DNA from: HB2-32-21 sp003448675
GTDB lineage: Bacteria > Pseudomonadota > Gammaproteobacteria > Pseudomonadales > Porticoccaceae
Assembly: GCA_041584755.1 (NCBI GenBank)
Contig: JBFHDK010000001.1
Span: forward strand, 39,650 to 103,649
Reading direction: 5' to 3'
Length of the DNA: 64,000 nucleotides
Part shown: positions 9,137 through 17,877 of the stretch, piece after piece
How positions within the stretch are numbered: the first letter of the stretch is position 1
How the letters are laid out: every line of letters begins with the position of its first letter
Position numbers and translations under genes: made by a program
Notes under the pieces: model-generated
Databases searched by the model: none
What the model was told of the DNA's origin: nothing
The model's input: only the letters and a program-made list of their open reading frames with translations

Positions 9137-10519
9137 ATGGCCATGTTTGAAAGTCTCAGTGATCGCCTGTCCCAAAGCCTGCGCAAAATTACCGGCAAGG
9201 CGACCCTGACCGAAGAAAATATCCAGGATTCCCTGCGTGAGGTGCGCATGGCGCTGCTGGAGGCGGACGTCGCCCTGCCGGTAGTGAAGAGCTTTATCGA
9301 CCAGGTGCGGGAGCGGGCGCTGGGCCAGGCGGTGAGCCAGAGCCTGGATCCGGGCCAGCAGTTCCTGAAGATCGTCCAGGAGCAGCTGGAGCAGGTCATG
9401 GGCTCGGTTAACGAAAACCTCGATCTGGCCGTGCAACCGCCAGCGGTGGTTCTTATGGCCGGTTTGCAGGGTGCGGGTAAAACCACATCCGCGGCGAAAC
9501 TGGCCCGCTATCTTCAGGAGCGGGAAAAGAAAAAAGTCATGCTGGTCAGCGCCGATGTGTATCGGCCGGCAGCCATTGAACAACTCAAAACCCTGGCCGG
9601 GGAAGTGGGCGCTGAGTATTTCCCCAGTGATGAAAGTCAGAAGCCGGTGGATATTGTCAACGCGGCGCTGGATGAGGCCCGCAAACGGTTCGCCGATGTG
9701 TTGATTGTCGATACCGCCGGCCGGCTGCATATCGACGAAACGCTGATGGATGAAATTCGGCAGCTGCACAAGGCGGCTAAGCCGGTGGAAACTCTGTTCG
9801 TTATCGACGCCATGATCGGCCAGGATGCGGTGAATACCGCCAGCGCTTTTAACGAGGTTTTGCCTTTAACCGGTGTGATCCTGACCAAAGTGGATGGCGA
9901 CGCCCGGGGCGGGGCGGCGCTGTCCGTGCGCCAGGTCACCGGCAAGCCCATCAAGTTTCTGGGCGTGGGTGAAAAAACCGATGCCCTTGAGCCTTTCTAT
10001 CCCGACCGTATTGCTTCGCGGATCCTGGGTATGGGTGATGTGCTGTCCCTGATTGAGGATGTCGAGCGCAAGGTCGATAAAAAGAAAGCCGAGAAGCTGG
10101 TTAAAAAGGTTCAAAAGGGCAAGAAATTCGACCTGGAAGATCTGCGTGATCAACTCCAGCAAATGCAAAATCTCGGTGGTATGAATTCCATGCTCGACAA
10201 ACTGCCGGGTATGGGCAATATGGCGCAAATGGCTGAACAGGCGGGGCTGGGTTCCCAGTTGAACCGAATGACGGTGATTATCGACTCCATGACACCCGCG
10301 GAGCGCCGTAATCCCGACATCCTCAATGGCTCGCGCAAACGGCGCATTACCCAGGGTTCGGGCTCTAGCATTCAGGAGCTGAACCGGCTGTTAAAACAGC
10401 ACAAGCAGATGAGCAAGATGATGAAGCGCATGAAAGGCAAAGGTATGGCCAAGATGATGCGCGGTATGCAGGGTATGCTGCCACCCGGTGGTGGCGGTAT
10501 GCCGCCAGGCCGGTTCTAG
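9137..10519 (+). CDS. ffh: Signal recognition particle protein Ffh
   Basis: Ffh binds 4.5S RNA and nascent signal sequences and hands ribosomes to FtsY at the membrane. The 460-residue protein shows the N domain, the G domain with P-loop GLQGAGKTT, DTAGRLHID and TKVDGDARGG, and a methionine-rich M domain at the C-terminus (KMMKRMKGKGMAKMM) that binds RNA and signal peptides. The final glycine- and proline-rich tail is common in proteobacteria. A -10 element sits just upstream. Confidence 0.97.
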   Translation: MAMFESLSDRLSQSLRKITGKATLTEENIQDSLREVRMALLEADVALPVVKSFIDQVRERALGQAVSQSLDPGQQFLKIVQEQLEQVMGSVNENLDLAVQPPAVVLMAGLQGAGKTTSAAKLARYLQEREKKKVMLVSADVYRPAAIEQLKTLAGEVGAEYFPSDESQKPVDIVNAALDEARKRFADVLIVDTAGRLHIDETLMDEIRQLHKAAKPVETLFVIDAMIGQDAVNTASAFNEVLPLTGVILTKVDGDARGGAALSVRQVTGKPIKFLGVGEKTDALEPFYPDRIASRILGMGDVLSLIEDVERKVDKKKAEKLVKKVQKGKKFDLEDLRDQLQQMQNLGGMNSMLDKLPGMGNMAQMAEQAGLGSQLNRMTVIIDSMTPAERRNPDILNGSRKRRITQGSGSSIQELNRLLKQHKQMSKMMKRMKGKGMAKMMRGMQGMLPPGGGGMPPGRF

Positions 10520-10597
10520 CATTTTGGTGGGGCGATATTCAGCCGTTGATCAACAACTTGGCACTTGCAGGGGGGCGAAAATCCTGCGAATAGGCCG

Positions 10598-10626
10598 TTT
10601 CATTTATTAACGAACTCGCGTAGAAT
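10598..10626 (+). promoter_or_regulatory. Putative sigma-70 promoter of the rpsP operon
   Basis: TTTCAT at 10598-10603 and TAGAAT at 10621-10626 are separated by 17 bases. They are followed directly by a GC-rich discriminator (GCCGCG), which is typical of ribosomal promoters under stringent control. The rest of the 267-base gap between ffh and rpsP shows no gene. Confidence 0.55.
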
Positions 10627-10786
10627 GCCGCGCTTTTTCAGGGCGCAGATTCCGCCTGTGCGATAGGACTTGGGGTGTTTGTCAAATCGCCGAGTCAGCA
10701 GCACTGAAATTCATTCGTATATTAAGTGATTTCGCCGGATTGGCGAGTAAAAAGGCAGCAAGGCCTGCAATGGGAAGATAGAACTT

Positions 10787-11056
10787 ATGGTAACGATTCG
10801 ATTGGCGCGGGGCGGTTCCAAAAAACGCCCGTTTTATCACCTGACTGTTTGTGATAGTCGCAAGCCCAGAGGGGGTCGCTATCTTGAACGGGTAGGGTTT
10901 TTTAACCCGGTTGCCCGTGGTAATGAAGAGCGCCTGAGGGTGGATATGCCACGGCTGGAGCATTGGCAGGGCCTGGGCGCGCAGCTTTCACCGCGTGTGG
11001 CCAGCCTGGTAAAAGAGGCCAAAAAACATGCTGGCGTGGAGTCTGTCTCCGCCTGA
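10787..11056 (+). CDS. rpsP: 30S ribosomal protein S16
   Basis: An 89-residue protein with the standard S16 start MVTIRLARGGSKKRPFY and the following YYHLTV-type core. S16 is a small-subunit assembly protein. It is the first gene of the rpsP-rimM-trmD-rplS operon, whose order is conserved across Proteobacteria. Its long leader carries a good promoter. Confidence 0.97.
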   Translation: MVTIRLARGGSKKRPFYHLTVCDSRKPRGGRYLERVGFFNPVARGNEERLRVDMPRLEHWQGLGAQLSPRVASLVKEAKKHAGVESVSA

Positions 11057-11098
11057 GTGCTTACAGGTCCTTGCCGCTGGGTTGCGGCGCTGTAAACG

Positions 11099-11650
11099 AT
11101 GCCTGCCGACGAACGCCTGCTGATAGGTAAGATTGTCGCCGTGTATGGCGTCCGGGGTTGGCTCAAAATCGATTCCTATACCGAGCCTCGGGAAAACCTA
11201 TTTGAGTACCAACCCTGGTATATAAAAGACCGTGAAAAGGGTTGGCGGGTGCTAGAAGTGGACCAGCACCGTATTCATGGTAAGCGTTATGTCGCACACC
11301 TGCGTGGTGTTGACGACCGGGATCGGGCGCTGGATTACTGTCACAGAGAAATTTACGTTGACAAAAACCTGCTGCCGGAGCTGGGCGAGGACGAGTTTTA
11401 CCATCACCAGCTACAGGGCCTGCGGATCTATAGCCTGGGTCAGAGTGAACAAGAAAAGTTTCCCGAGCGATTATTGTTAGGTGCCGTGACGTCGGTGATG
11501 GAAACCGGCGCCAATGATGTGTTGGTGGTTTCGCCCAGTCAGGACAGTATCGACGAACGGGAGCGACTTTTGCCCTGGCATCAGGACTATGTCAGAGGGG
11601 TCGATTTGTATGCTGGCGAGATCGAAGTGATCTGGGATCCCGATTTTTAG
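11099..11650 (+). CDS. rimM: Ribosome maturation factor RimM
   Basis: RimM binds S19 and helps 30S head assembly. The 183-residue protein begins with the RimM N-domain motif (IGKIVAVYGVRGWLKI) and ends with a PRC-barrel domain (LLPWHQDYVRGVDL). It is the second gene of the S16 operon, 42 bases after rpsP. Confidence 0.95.
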   Translation: MPADERLLIGKIVAVYGVRGWLKIDSYTEPRENLFEYQPWYIKDREKGWRVLEVDQHRIHGKRYVAHLRGVDDRDRALDYCHREIYVDKNLLPELGEDEFYHHQLQGLRIYSLGQSEQEKFPERLLLGAVTSVMETGANDVLVVSPSQDSIDERERLLPWHQDYVRGVDLYAGEIEVIWDPDF

Positions 11651-11724
11651 CGGGTAGACGTCAGTGAAGTGGTTTGTCAGTTAGTTTACTTAAGGGCGAG
11701 CAAAGAAAACCGGGAATCGAAACA

Positions 11725-12552
11725 GTGAAAATGGCCGTGGTCACCTTGTTTCCCGAGATGTTTGACGCACTGCTCGATTACGGTATCAGCGGCCGGGCGG
11801 TCAAACAGGGTTTGCTCGAAGTGGGTTTGTATAACCCCAGGGATTACACCAGCGACCGACACCAGAGTGTTGATGACCGACCCTACGGTGGTGGTCCTGG
11901 CATGGTTATGACCATTGAGCCATTGCGTAGCGCGATCAGCGAGGCCAGGCAGTGGGCCGCAAAGGTCGGGCGCGATGGATCGGGCGGGAAAGCAGGGAAT
12001 GACGAGCAAACGGCAAGGGTTAAAGTTGTTTATCTGTCGCCCCAGGGCCATTTGCTGAACCAGGCAGCGGTCAATGCCTTTGCGGGCGGGTCGGCCAACC
12101 TGGTTTTGGTGGCCGGTCGCTACGAAGGCATAGATGAGCGTTTGCTGAGTCTGGAAGTCGACGAGGAATGGTCCATCGGCGATTACGTGCTCAGCGGGGG
12201 GGAGCTCCCCGCGATGGTGTTGATGGACGCCATGATCCGGCAGTTGCCGGGGGCGCTGGGTCACGAGGATTCCGCCGCTCAGGATTCTTTTGCCGAGGGT
12301 TTGCTGGATTGTCCCCACTATACCCGGCCGGAGGAATACCAGGGGATGCGGGTACCGGAGGTGCTTTTATCCGGCGATCATGAGCGTATTCGGCGCTGGC
12401 GCTTGCAGCAGTCGCTGGCGCGCACTCAGGCGCGGCGACCGGATTTACTGGCTGCTCTGGCGCCGGATTCCGAGTACAATGCGCTGCTCGCTGATTCCGG
12501 TCAGCAGCGGGAAGCGGGCGGTTCCAGCCCCGATGATGGGGAAAAGAGTTGA
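11725..12552 (+). CDS. trmD: tRNA (guanine-N1)-methyltransferase TrmD
   Basis: TrmD methylates G37 of tRNAs using S-adenosylmethionine and prevents frameshifting. The SPOUT knot motifs are clear: GPGMVM, LVAGRYEGIDERL and YVLSGGELPAMVLMDA. The frame is open from a TTG at 11674, but homologues begin close to VTLFPEMFDALLDYG. The GTG at 11725, with GGGA at about 11712, is therefore the most likely start (275 residues); an ATG at 11731 is also possible. A short insertion around WAAKVGRDGSGGKAGN is not usual but does not touch the active site. Confidence 0.95.
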   Translation: MKMAVVTLFPEMFDALLDYGISGRAVKQGLLEVGLYNPRDYTSDRHQSVDDRPYGGGPGMVMTIEPLRSAISEARQWAAKVGRDGSGGKAGNDEQTARVKVVYLSPQGHLLNQAAVNAFAGGSANLVLVAGRYEGIDERLLSLEVDEEWSIGDYVLSGGELPAMVLMDAMIRQLPGALGHEDSAAQDSFAEGLLDCPHYTRPEEYQGMRVPEVLLSGDHERIRRWRLQQSLARTQARRPDLLAALAPDSEYNALLADSGQQREAGGSSPDDGEKS

Positions 12553-12649
12553 GTGACCGGTGTATCAAGGGCCTGGTCGCGAAATGCAGGGCCAACCAAT
12601 ATTGTAAGTCGACCGTTTGGGCGGTCATAGAATCTACCAGGAGCTGGTC

Positions 12650-13000
12650 ATGAGCAAGAACAAAATTATCGCTGAGCTGGAAGCGGAGCAAATGGGCAAG
12701 GAAATTCCCGATTTCCGGCCCGGTGATACCGTTGTCGTTCAGGTCAAGGTGAAAGAGGGAGAGCGGGAGCGACTCCAGGCCTTTGAAGGCGTGGTACTTG
12801 GTCGGCGCAACCGTGGCCTGAACTCCGCATTTACCGTGCGCAAGATCTCCAGTGGCATTGGCGTCGAGCGTACCTTTCAGACCTACAGCCCGTTGGTTGA
12901 CAGCATAAGCGTCAAACGTCGTGGCGATGTTCGTCAGGCCAAGCTTTATTATTTGCGCGAGTTGTCAGGTCGTGCGGCGCGCATTAAAGAAAAGCTCTGA
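12650..13000 (+). CDS. rplS: 50S ribosomal protein L19
   Basis: A 116-residue protein starting MSKNKIIAELEAEQM, with the L19 core FRPGDTVVVQVKV and RRNRGLNSAFTVRK. It sits at the subunit interface. The start at 12650 has an AGGAG sequence nine bases upstream; the eleven extra open codons before it are not coding. It is the last gene of the operon and is followed by a strong terminator. Confidence 0.97.
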   Translation: MSKNKIIAELEAEQMGKEIPDFRPGDTVVVQVKVKEGERERLQAFEGVVLGRRNRGLNSAFTVRKISSGIGVERTFQTYSPLVDSISVKRRGDVRQAKLYYLRELSGRAARIKEKL

Positions 13001-13043
13001 TAGAGCTTCCAACAGCTACTCCGGGGTGATGTTGGCCCCGACG

Positions 13044-13068
13044 AAAAAGCGGCTTCGGTCGCTTTTTT
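13044..13068 (+). terminator. Rho-independent terminator after rplS
   Basis: The sequence AAAAAGCGGC-TTCG-GTCGCTTTTTT folds into a stem capped by a UUCG tetraloop and ends in a run of T. It closes the rpsP-rimM-trmD-rplS operon. Confidence 0.85.
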
Positions 13069-13169
13069 CATGTTCATAATTTACCGTCGATCTTGGTCAC
13101 CGCTCTCACAGGGTGGCGGGTTATACTGAAGCACTTCGGCTTTACCGATTATTTCCCGGCCCGATACCT

Positions 13170-14072
13170 ATGTCAGAAAGCGCTCCGGATACCGCCATCA
13201 TCGAGGAATACCTCAGGGCTCTGTGGCTGGAGCGGGGCTTGAGCGAAAATACCCGGACTTCCTACCGACGTGATCTGGAAGTCTATAGTCGCTGGCTGGG
13301 CGCGCGGGGGCTGGGTTTACTCAGTGCCGCCGAGCCGGATATACAGGGGTATCTCGCTGATCGTCTGGAGCGGCGTAACAGTCCCCGCTCTGTCGCCAGA
13401 GCGCTGTCCTGCCTGCGTGGTTTTTACGGTTATGGTCTGCGTGAGGGTAAAACGAAAATCGATCCCACCGCCATGATTGAAAGTCCCAAGTTGGGACGTC
13501 CGTTGCCAAAAACCCTGACCGAGGACGACGTCGAGCGGCTCTTGCTGGCGCCGGATAGCGATACCCCTATTGGGTTGCGGGACAAAACCATGCTCGAGTT
13601 GCTTTACGCAACTGGCTTGCGGGTTTCGGAGTTGGTTGGACTGGAGCTCTCCCAGGTGAACCTGCGCCAGGGGGTGGTCAGGGTCATGGGCAAGGGGGGT
13701 AAGGAAAGGCTGGTGCCGGTCGGCGAGGAGGCGCTGGCTTGTCTGCTCAATTATCTCAGGGACGCACGCCATACACTCCTCGGTAAGCACCGAAACGAAG
13801 TGCTTTTCCCGAGCACTCGGGGCTTACGGATGACCCGCCAGACCTTCTGGCACCGTATCAAGCACTGGACGAAGGTTGCGGGAATCGAGAAGCCGATCTC
13901 TCCCCACGTATTGCGTCACGCCTTTGCAACACATCTGGTGAATCATGGCGCGGATCTTCGGGTGGTTCAGTTGTTGCTCGGTCACAGTGACCTGTCGACT
14001 ACGCAGATCTATACCCATGTCGCGCGCGCCCGTATGCGTGAACTGCATGCGGCGCATCACCCAAGGGGTTAA
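13170..14072 (+). CDS. xerD: Site-specific tyrosine recombinase XerD
   Basis: XerD acts with XerC at dif to resolve chromosome dimers. The 300-residue protein has an N-terminal SAM-like core-binding domain and a catalytic domain with the tyrosine recombinase residues in order: Arg in ATGLRVSE, Lys in GKGGKER, HVLRH, the later His in LGHSDLSTT and the nucleophile Tyr in QIYTHV. The start at 13170 (MSESAPD) fits the family; the 19 upstream codons are probably not translated. dsbC and hom follow, as in Pseudomonas, which supports XerD rather than XerC. Confidence 0.93.
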   Translation: MSESAPDTAIIEEYLRALWLERGLSENTRTSYRRDLEVYSRWLGARGLGLLSAAEPDIQGYLADRLERRNSPRSVARALSCLRGFYGYGLREGKTKIDPTAMIESPKLGRPLPKTLTEDDVERLLLAPDSDTPIGLRDKTMLELLYATGLRVSELVGLELSQVNLRQGVVRVMGKGGKERLVPVGEEALACLLNYLRDARHTLLGKHRNEVLFPSTRGLRMTRQTFWHRIKHWTKVAGIEKPISPHVLRHAFATHLVNHGADLRVVQLLLGHSDLSTTQIYTHVARARMRELHAAHHPRG

Positions 14073-14180
14073 CGTATTTGTCTGTTTTGGGGCTACAGGA
14101 GAGGTGGTTCGGAGTTTTATGGGGAACGGTCGCTTTGGTTTACACTCTAAACCCCACTTGCAAGTGTTCACGGAGTCGAT

Positions 14181-14948
14181 ATGTTCAGAGGGTATGTTTT
14201 TAAAGCGTTGCTGACGATCCACCTTTTGATATTGGCGGGATTCAGCGCACAGGTGCAATCCGAACAGCCCGCTGACGTGGATGCCGCAATCAGTAGCGGA
14301 ATTATTGCCAAATTGACGAGCGCCCGCCCCGATCTCAAATTTGGTCAGGTCAGTCCTAGTCCCCTGGCGGGTATTTACCAGGTGCCCGTGATCGGTGGCC
14401 CGACCCTTTATGTGGCTGAAAATGGCGAGTTCTTTTTTGACGGGGATATGTACGAGGTAACGCCAACGCGCTATGTTAATTTGCGAGAGCAGGCCATGAT
14501 TGGCGTGCGCAGTGAGCTGCTGGCCGCTGTCGATGTCAAGGACATGATCATATTTGCTCCTGAAGGGGAGACCAAGGCCGTGATCAACGTTTTTACCGAT
14601 GTGGACTGCGGCTATTGCCGCAAATTACACAGGGAAGTACCAGAGCTGAATAAAAGTGGCATTGAGGTGCGTTATCTGGCTTTCCCCAGAGCCGGCGTAG
14701 GCTCACCGTCGGCCGACAAACTGGTATCGGCCTGGTGCTCCGATACCCCTGGCGAAACACTTACCGAGTTGAAAAACGGCGCGTCCGTGGAAAGTAAACC
14801 GTGCGCTGATAATCCGGTGGCTGACCAGTACCTGTTAGGCCAAAAAATGGGTGTCAACGGGACGCCAGCGCTGGTTCTGGCCGACGGTGTGCTGATTCCC
14901 GGTTACCGACCGGCTGCCGATCTGGTGCGTCTGTTGGGAGTTGAATAA
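14181..14948 (+). CDS. dsbC: Thiol:disulfide interchange protein DsbC
   Basis: A periplasmic disulfide isomerase of 255 residues. The N-terminus MFRGYVFKALLTIHLLILAGFSAQVQS is a signal peptide. A DsbC-type dimerisation domain follows (about 30-90), then a thioredoxin fold with the active site CGYC and the cis-proline loop (NGTPALV). A second cysteine pair (WCSD...KPC) is also present, as in DsbC. The gene lies between xerD and hom, the Pseudomonas order. Confidence 0.93.
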   Translation: MFRGYVFKALLTIHLLILAGFSAQVQSEQPADVDAAISSGIIAKLTSARPDLKFGQVSPSPLAGIYQVPVIGGPTLYVAENGEFFFDGDMYEVTPTRYVNLREQAMIGVRSELLAAVDVKDMIIFAPEGETKAVINVFTDVDCGYCRKLHREVPELNKSGIEVRYLAFPRAGVGSPSADKLVSAWCSDTPGETLTELKNGASVESKPCADNPVADQYLLGQKMGVNGTPALVLADGVLIPGYRPAADLVRLLGVE

Positions 14949-15080
14949 GCTTTCCACCCGCTGCCCAATCGTTGTCGGCTCTGGCGTCAACGGACATACT
15001 TGCAAGCGCGGTCTCCAATTGACACAACCCGACGGCATCATTAAGGTGGCCGACTTGTTTTTAGGCGGGGTGAGGGACAC

Positions 15081-16385
15081 TTGAAGGCTGTCAAAATCGG
15101 TATTTGTGGGCTGGGCACCGTAGGTGCTGGTACCTTCAATCTTTTATCCGCCAATCGTGACGCGATTAATGCCCACGCCAACCGTGATATTCAGGTCACT
15201 CGGGTAGGCGCCCGGCGGGACAATTCCGCTTGTGACCTGGGCAACACCGAAGTCCTCCGAGATATTTTCGCCGTCGCCGACAGCGATATCGACGTACTGG
15301 TGGAGTTGATTGGCGGCACCACCACGGCCCTGGACCTGGTGCTGCGGGCCATTGAAAACGGCAAGCACGTGGTCACCGCCAACAAGGCGCTGATTGCCGA
15401 GCATGGCAACGAGATTTTCGCCGCCGCCCGGCGCAAGCGGGTGCAGGTGGCCTATGAAGCGGCGGTCGCGGGTGGTATCCCCATTATCAAAACCCTGCGC
15501 GAAGGGCTCGCGGCTAACCACGTTGAATGGCTGGCCGGCATAATCAATGGCACCGGTAATTTCATTCTCACCGAAATGCGCGATAAGGGCCGTGATTTTG
15601 CCGATGTGCTGGCCGAAGCCCAGGCGTTGGGTTACGCCGAAGCTGACCCCACTTTCGATGTGGAAGGTATAGACGCCGCCCATAAGCTGGTGATTCTTGC
15701 CTCCCTGGCCTTCGGCATGCCCCTGAGATTCGATGCGGTTTATACCGAAGGCATCAGTGCGATTGAGCCGACCGACGTGATCTACGCGGAAGAACTGGGT
15801 TATCGTATCAAACACTTGGGAATTGCCAGAAAACGGGAGCAGGGCGTGGAGTTGCGTGTGCATCCAACGCTGGTGCCGGAGAATCGCCTGATCGCTCAGG
15901 TGGATGGCGTGATGAATGCGGTGATGGTCAAGGGCGACGCCGTTGGGCCGACTCTCCACTACGGCGCCGGCGCGGGTGCTGGGCCGACCGCCTCGGCGGT
16001 GGTGGCTGACATTATTGACGTGGCTAGAGCCTTGGAAACGCCGCCGGACCAGTGTGTGCAAGCCCTGGGTGTGGTGGACGATGCAATGGCCGACCTGCCG
16101 GTCTTGCCTATCGAAGAGGTTGAGACTGCTTGTTATCTGCGGGCCTCGGTGTTGGATAAACCGGGGGTGCTTTCGGCCATTGCCCAGATCATCAGTAAGC
16201 ATGGCATCAGCGTAGAGGCCATAATTCAAAAGGAACCCGCGCCGGGTCAGGACCACGTGCCGCTGATTATGTTGACCAATCGCAGCAGTGAACAGAACCT
16301 GCGTAGCGCCCAGCGGGAGATTGAGGCGCTGGAGTCCGTCGAGGGCAGATTGATCAGTATTCGGGTGGAAGCGCTTAACGGATAG
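15081..16385 (+). CDS. hom: Homoserine dehydrogenase
   Basis: This enzyme reduces aspartate semialdehyde to homoserine for threonine and methionine synthesis. The protein (434 residues) has an N-terminal NAD(P)-binding fold (GICGLGTVGAGT), a catalytic domain (NGTGNFILTEM, EADPTFDVEGIDAAHKL) and a C-terminal ACT domain (about 350-430), which is the usual site of threonine feedback. The start codon is TTG at 15081, supported by a GTGAGGG sequence just upstream. thrC follows in the same direction. Confidence 0.95.
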   Translation: MKAVKIGICGLGTVGAGTFNLLSANRDAINAHANRDIQVTRVGARRDNSACDLGNTEVLRDIFAVADSDIDVLVELIGGTTTALDLVLRAIENGKHVVTANKALIAEHGNEIFAAARRKRVQVAYEAAVAGGIPIIKTLREGLAANHVEWLAGIINGTGNFILTEMRDKGRDFADVLAEAQALGYAEADPTFDVEGIDAAHKLVILASLAFGMPLRFDAVYTEGISAIEPTDVIYAEELGYRIKHLGIARKREQGVELRVHPTLVPENRLIAQVDGVMNAVMVKGDAVGPTLHYGAGAGAGPTASAVVADIIDVARALETPPDQCVQALGVVDDAMADLPVLPIEEVETACYLRASVLDKPGVLSAIAQIISKHGISVEAIIQKEPAPGQDHVPLIMLTNRSSEQNLRSAQREIEALESVEGRLISIRVEALNG

Positions 16386-16472
16386 GCATTGGCTTAGAAC
16401 GCGTGCTCCCGTGTTAGCCATCAGTGTGAATTGAAGGGAGCATGACGGCTCCGGCAATTAACAGGTGAATCA

Positions 16473-17873
16473 GTGAAATATATCAGTACCCGCGGCGCCT
16501 GCCCGCCCCAGAGCTTTGCCGATGTCGTGCTCACCGGGCTGGCGAGCGATGGCGGTCTTTTTGTTCCCGAAACCGTACCCCAGATCGGTCTTGAAGAAAT
16601 AAACTCCTGGCGCGGCCTTTCCTACGAGGAGCTGGCCTTTCGCGTCATGGCGCCTTTTGTCGCCGGTGAAATTCCGGATGAAGCACTTAAGGGAATTATT
16701 AACGAGGCATACAGCGGCTTCAGGCATCGGGCCATCGCCCCCCTGGTCCAGACCAGTCACAACGAGTGGGTGCTTGAGCTGTTTCACGGCCCGACACTGG
16801 CCTTCAAGGACTTTGCCCTGCAGTTTCTCGGTCACTTGCTGGATTATCTTCTGGAGCAGCGACAGCAAAAAGTCGTTGTTATGGGCGCTACCTCGGGGGA
16901 TACCGGTTCCGCCGCCATCGAAGGCTGCCGTCGGTGCGACAATATCGATATTTTTATCCTTCACCCCCATCAGCGGGTATCGGAGGTGCAGCGCCGGCAG
17001 ATGACCACCGTGCCTGGCGATAACGTTCATAACATCGCGGTGCAAGGCAATTTCGACGACTGCCAGAACATGGTCAAGGCCAGCTTTGCCGATCAATCCT
17101 TTCTGCCCACCGACAGGCAACTGGTGGCGGTTAACTCCATTAATTGGGCGCGAATCATGGCCCAGGTGGTCTATTATTTCTGGGCTGCGCTTTCCGTGGG
17201 TGGACCCCGGCAGCGGGTTACATTTTCCGTGCCCACGGGCAATTTTGGCGATATCTTCGCGGGATATATCGCCCATAAAATGGGTTTGCCCATTGAGCGA
17301 CTGGTCATTGCCACCAACAGCAACGACATTCTTCACCGCTGCTTGAGCGCCAATGATCACAGCCGCCATGAGCTGATCCACAGCTTGTCGCCAAGCATGG
17401 ATATTATGGTGTCCAGCAATTTCGAACGCCTGCTATTTGACCTCCATGGTCGTCAGGGCAGCGAAATTCAACGACTGATGAGTGACTTCAACACCAACGG
17501 CAGCTTTAGCCTCGATCCAGCGGTGCTGGTCAGTGCTCGCGAGCTGTTTGCCAGTTACCGGGTGGATGACGGGCAGACCCTAAACACTATTCGCGCGGAA
17601 TACCAGGCCAGTGAATACCTGCTGGATCCCCATTCCGCGATTGCCCTGGAAGCGGGGCGCCAGAGCCATGATGATAAGTCCGTACCGATGATTTGTCTGG
17701 CCACCGCCCATCCCGCGAAATTCCCTGAAGCAGTGCTAAAAGCTGGTTATCCCCATGAGCCGCCGCTGCCCCAACATCTTGCCGACCTGTTTGAGAGGGA
17801 AGAGCGTTTTGATGTGAGGCCCAATGAACTGGCTGCGGTGCAGCAACTGATCACGGCAAACATTTCCGCTTGA
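16473..17873 (+). CDS. thrC: Threonine synthase
   Basis: A PLP enzyme that converts phosphohomoserine to threonine. The protein has 466 residues and starts at a GTG (MKYISTRGACPPQSF). The PLP lysine is in the motif TLAFKDFALQ, and the phosphate-binding motif ATSGDTGSAA is present. It follows hom by 87 bases and ends four bases before recJ, so hom, thrC and recJ may share a transcript. The kinase step (thrB or thrH) is not in the window. Confidence 0.95.
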   Translation: MKYISTRGACPPQSFADVVLTGLASDGGLFVPETVPQIGLEEINSWRGLSYEELAFRVMAPFVAGEIPDEALKGIINEAYSGFRHRAIAPLVQTSHNEWVLELFHGPTLAFKDFALQFLGHLLDYLLEQRQQKVVVMGATSGDTGSAAIEGCRRCDNIDIFILHPHQRVSEVQRRQMTTVPGDNVHNIAVQGNFDDCQNMVKASFADQSFLPTDRQLVAVNSINWARIMAQVVYYFWAALSVGGPRQRVTFSVPTGNFGDIFAGYIAHKMGLPIERLVIATNSNDILHRCLSANDHSRHELIHSLSPSMDIMVSSNFERLLFDLHGRQGSEIQRLMSDFNTNGSFSLDPAVLVSARELFASYRVDDGQTLNTIRAEYQASEYLLDPHSAIALEAGRQSHDDKSVPMICLATAHPAKFPEAVLKAGYPHEPPLPQHLADLFEREERFDVRPNELAAVQQLITANISA

Positions 17874-17877
17874 AGCC

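Noticed and set aside
15144..16457. Long reverse-strand reading frame (437 codons) opposite hom
   Set aside because: It is antisense to a clear homoserine dehydrogenase; the product is rich in His and Gln in a pattern typical of an antisense shadow.
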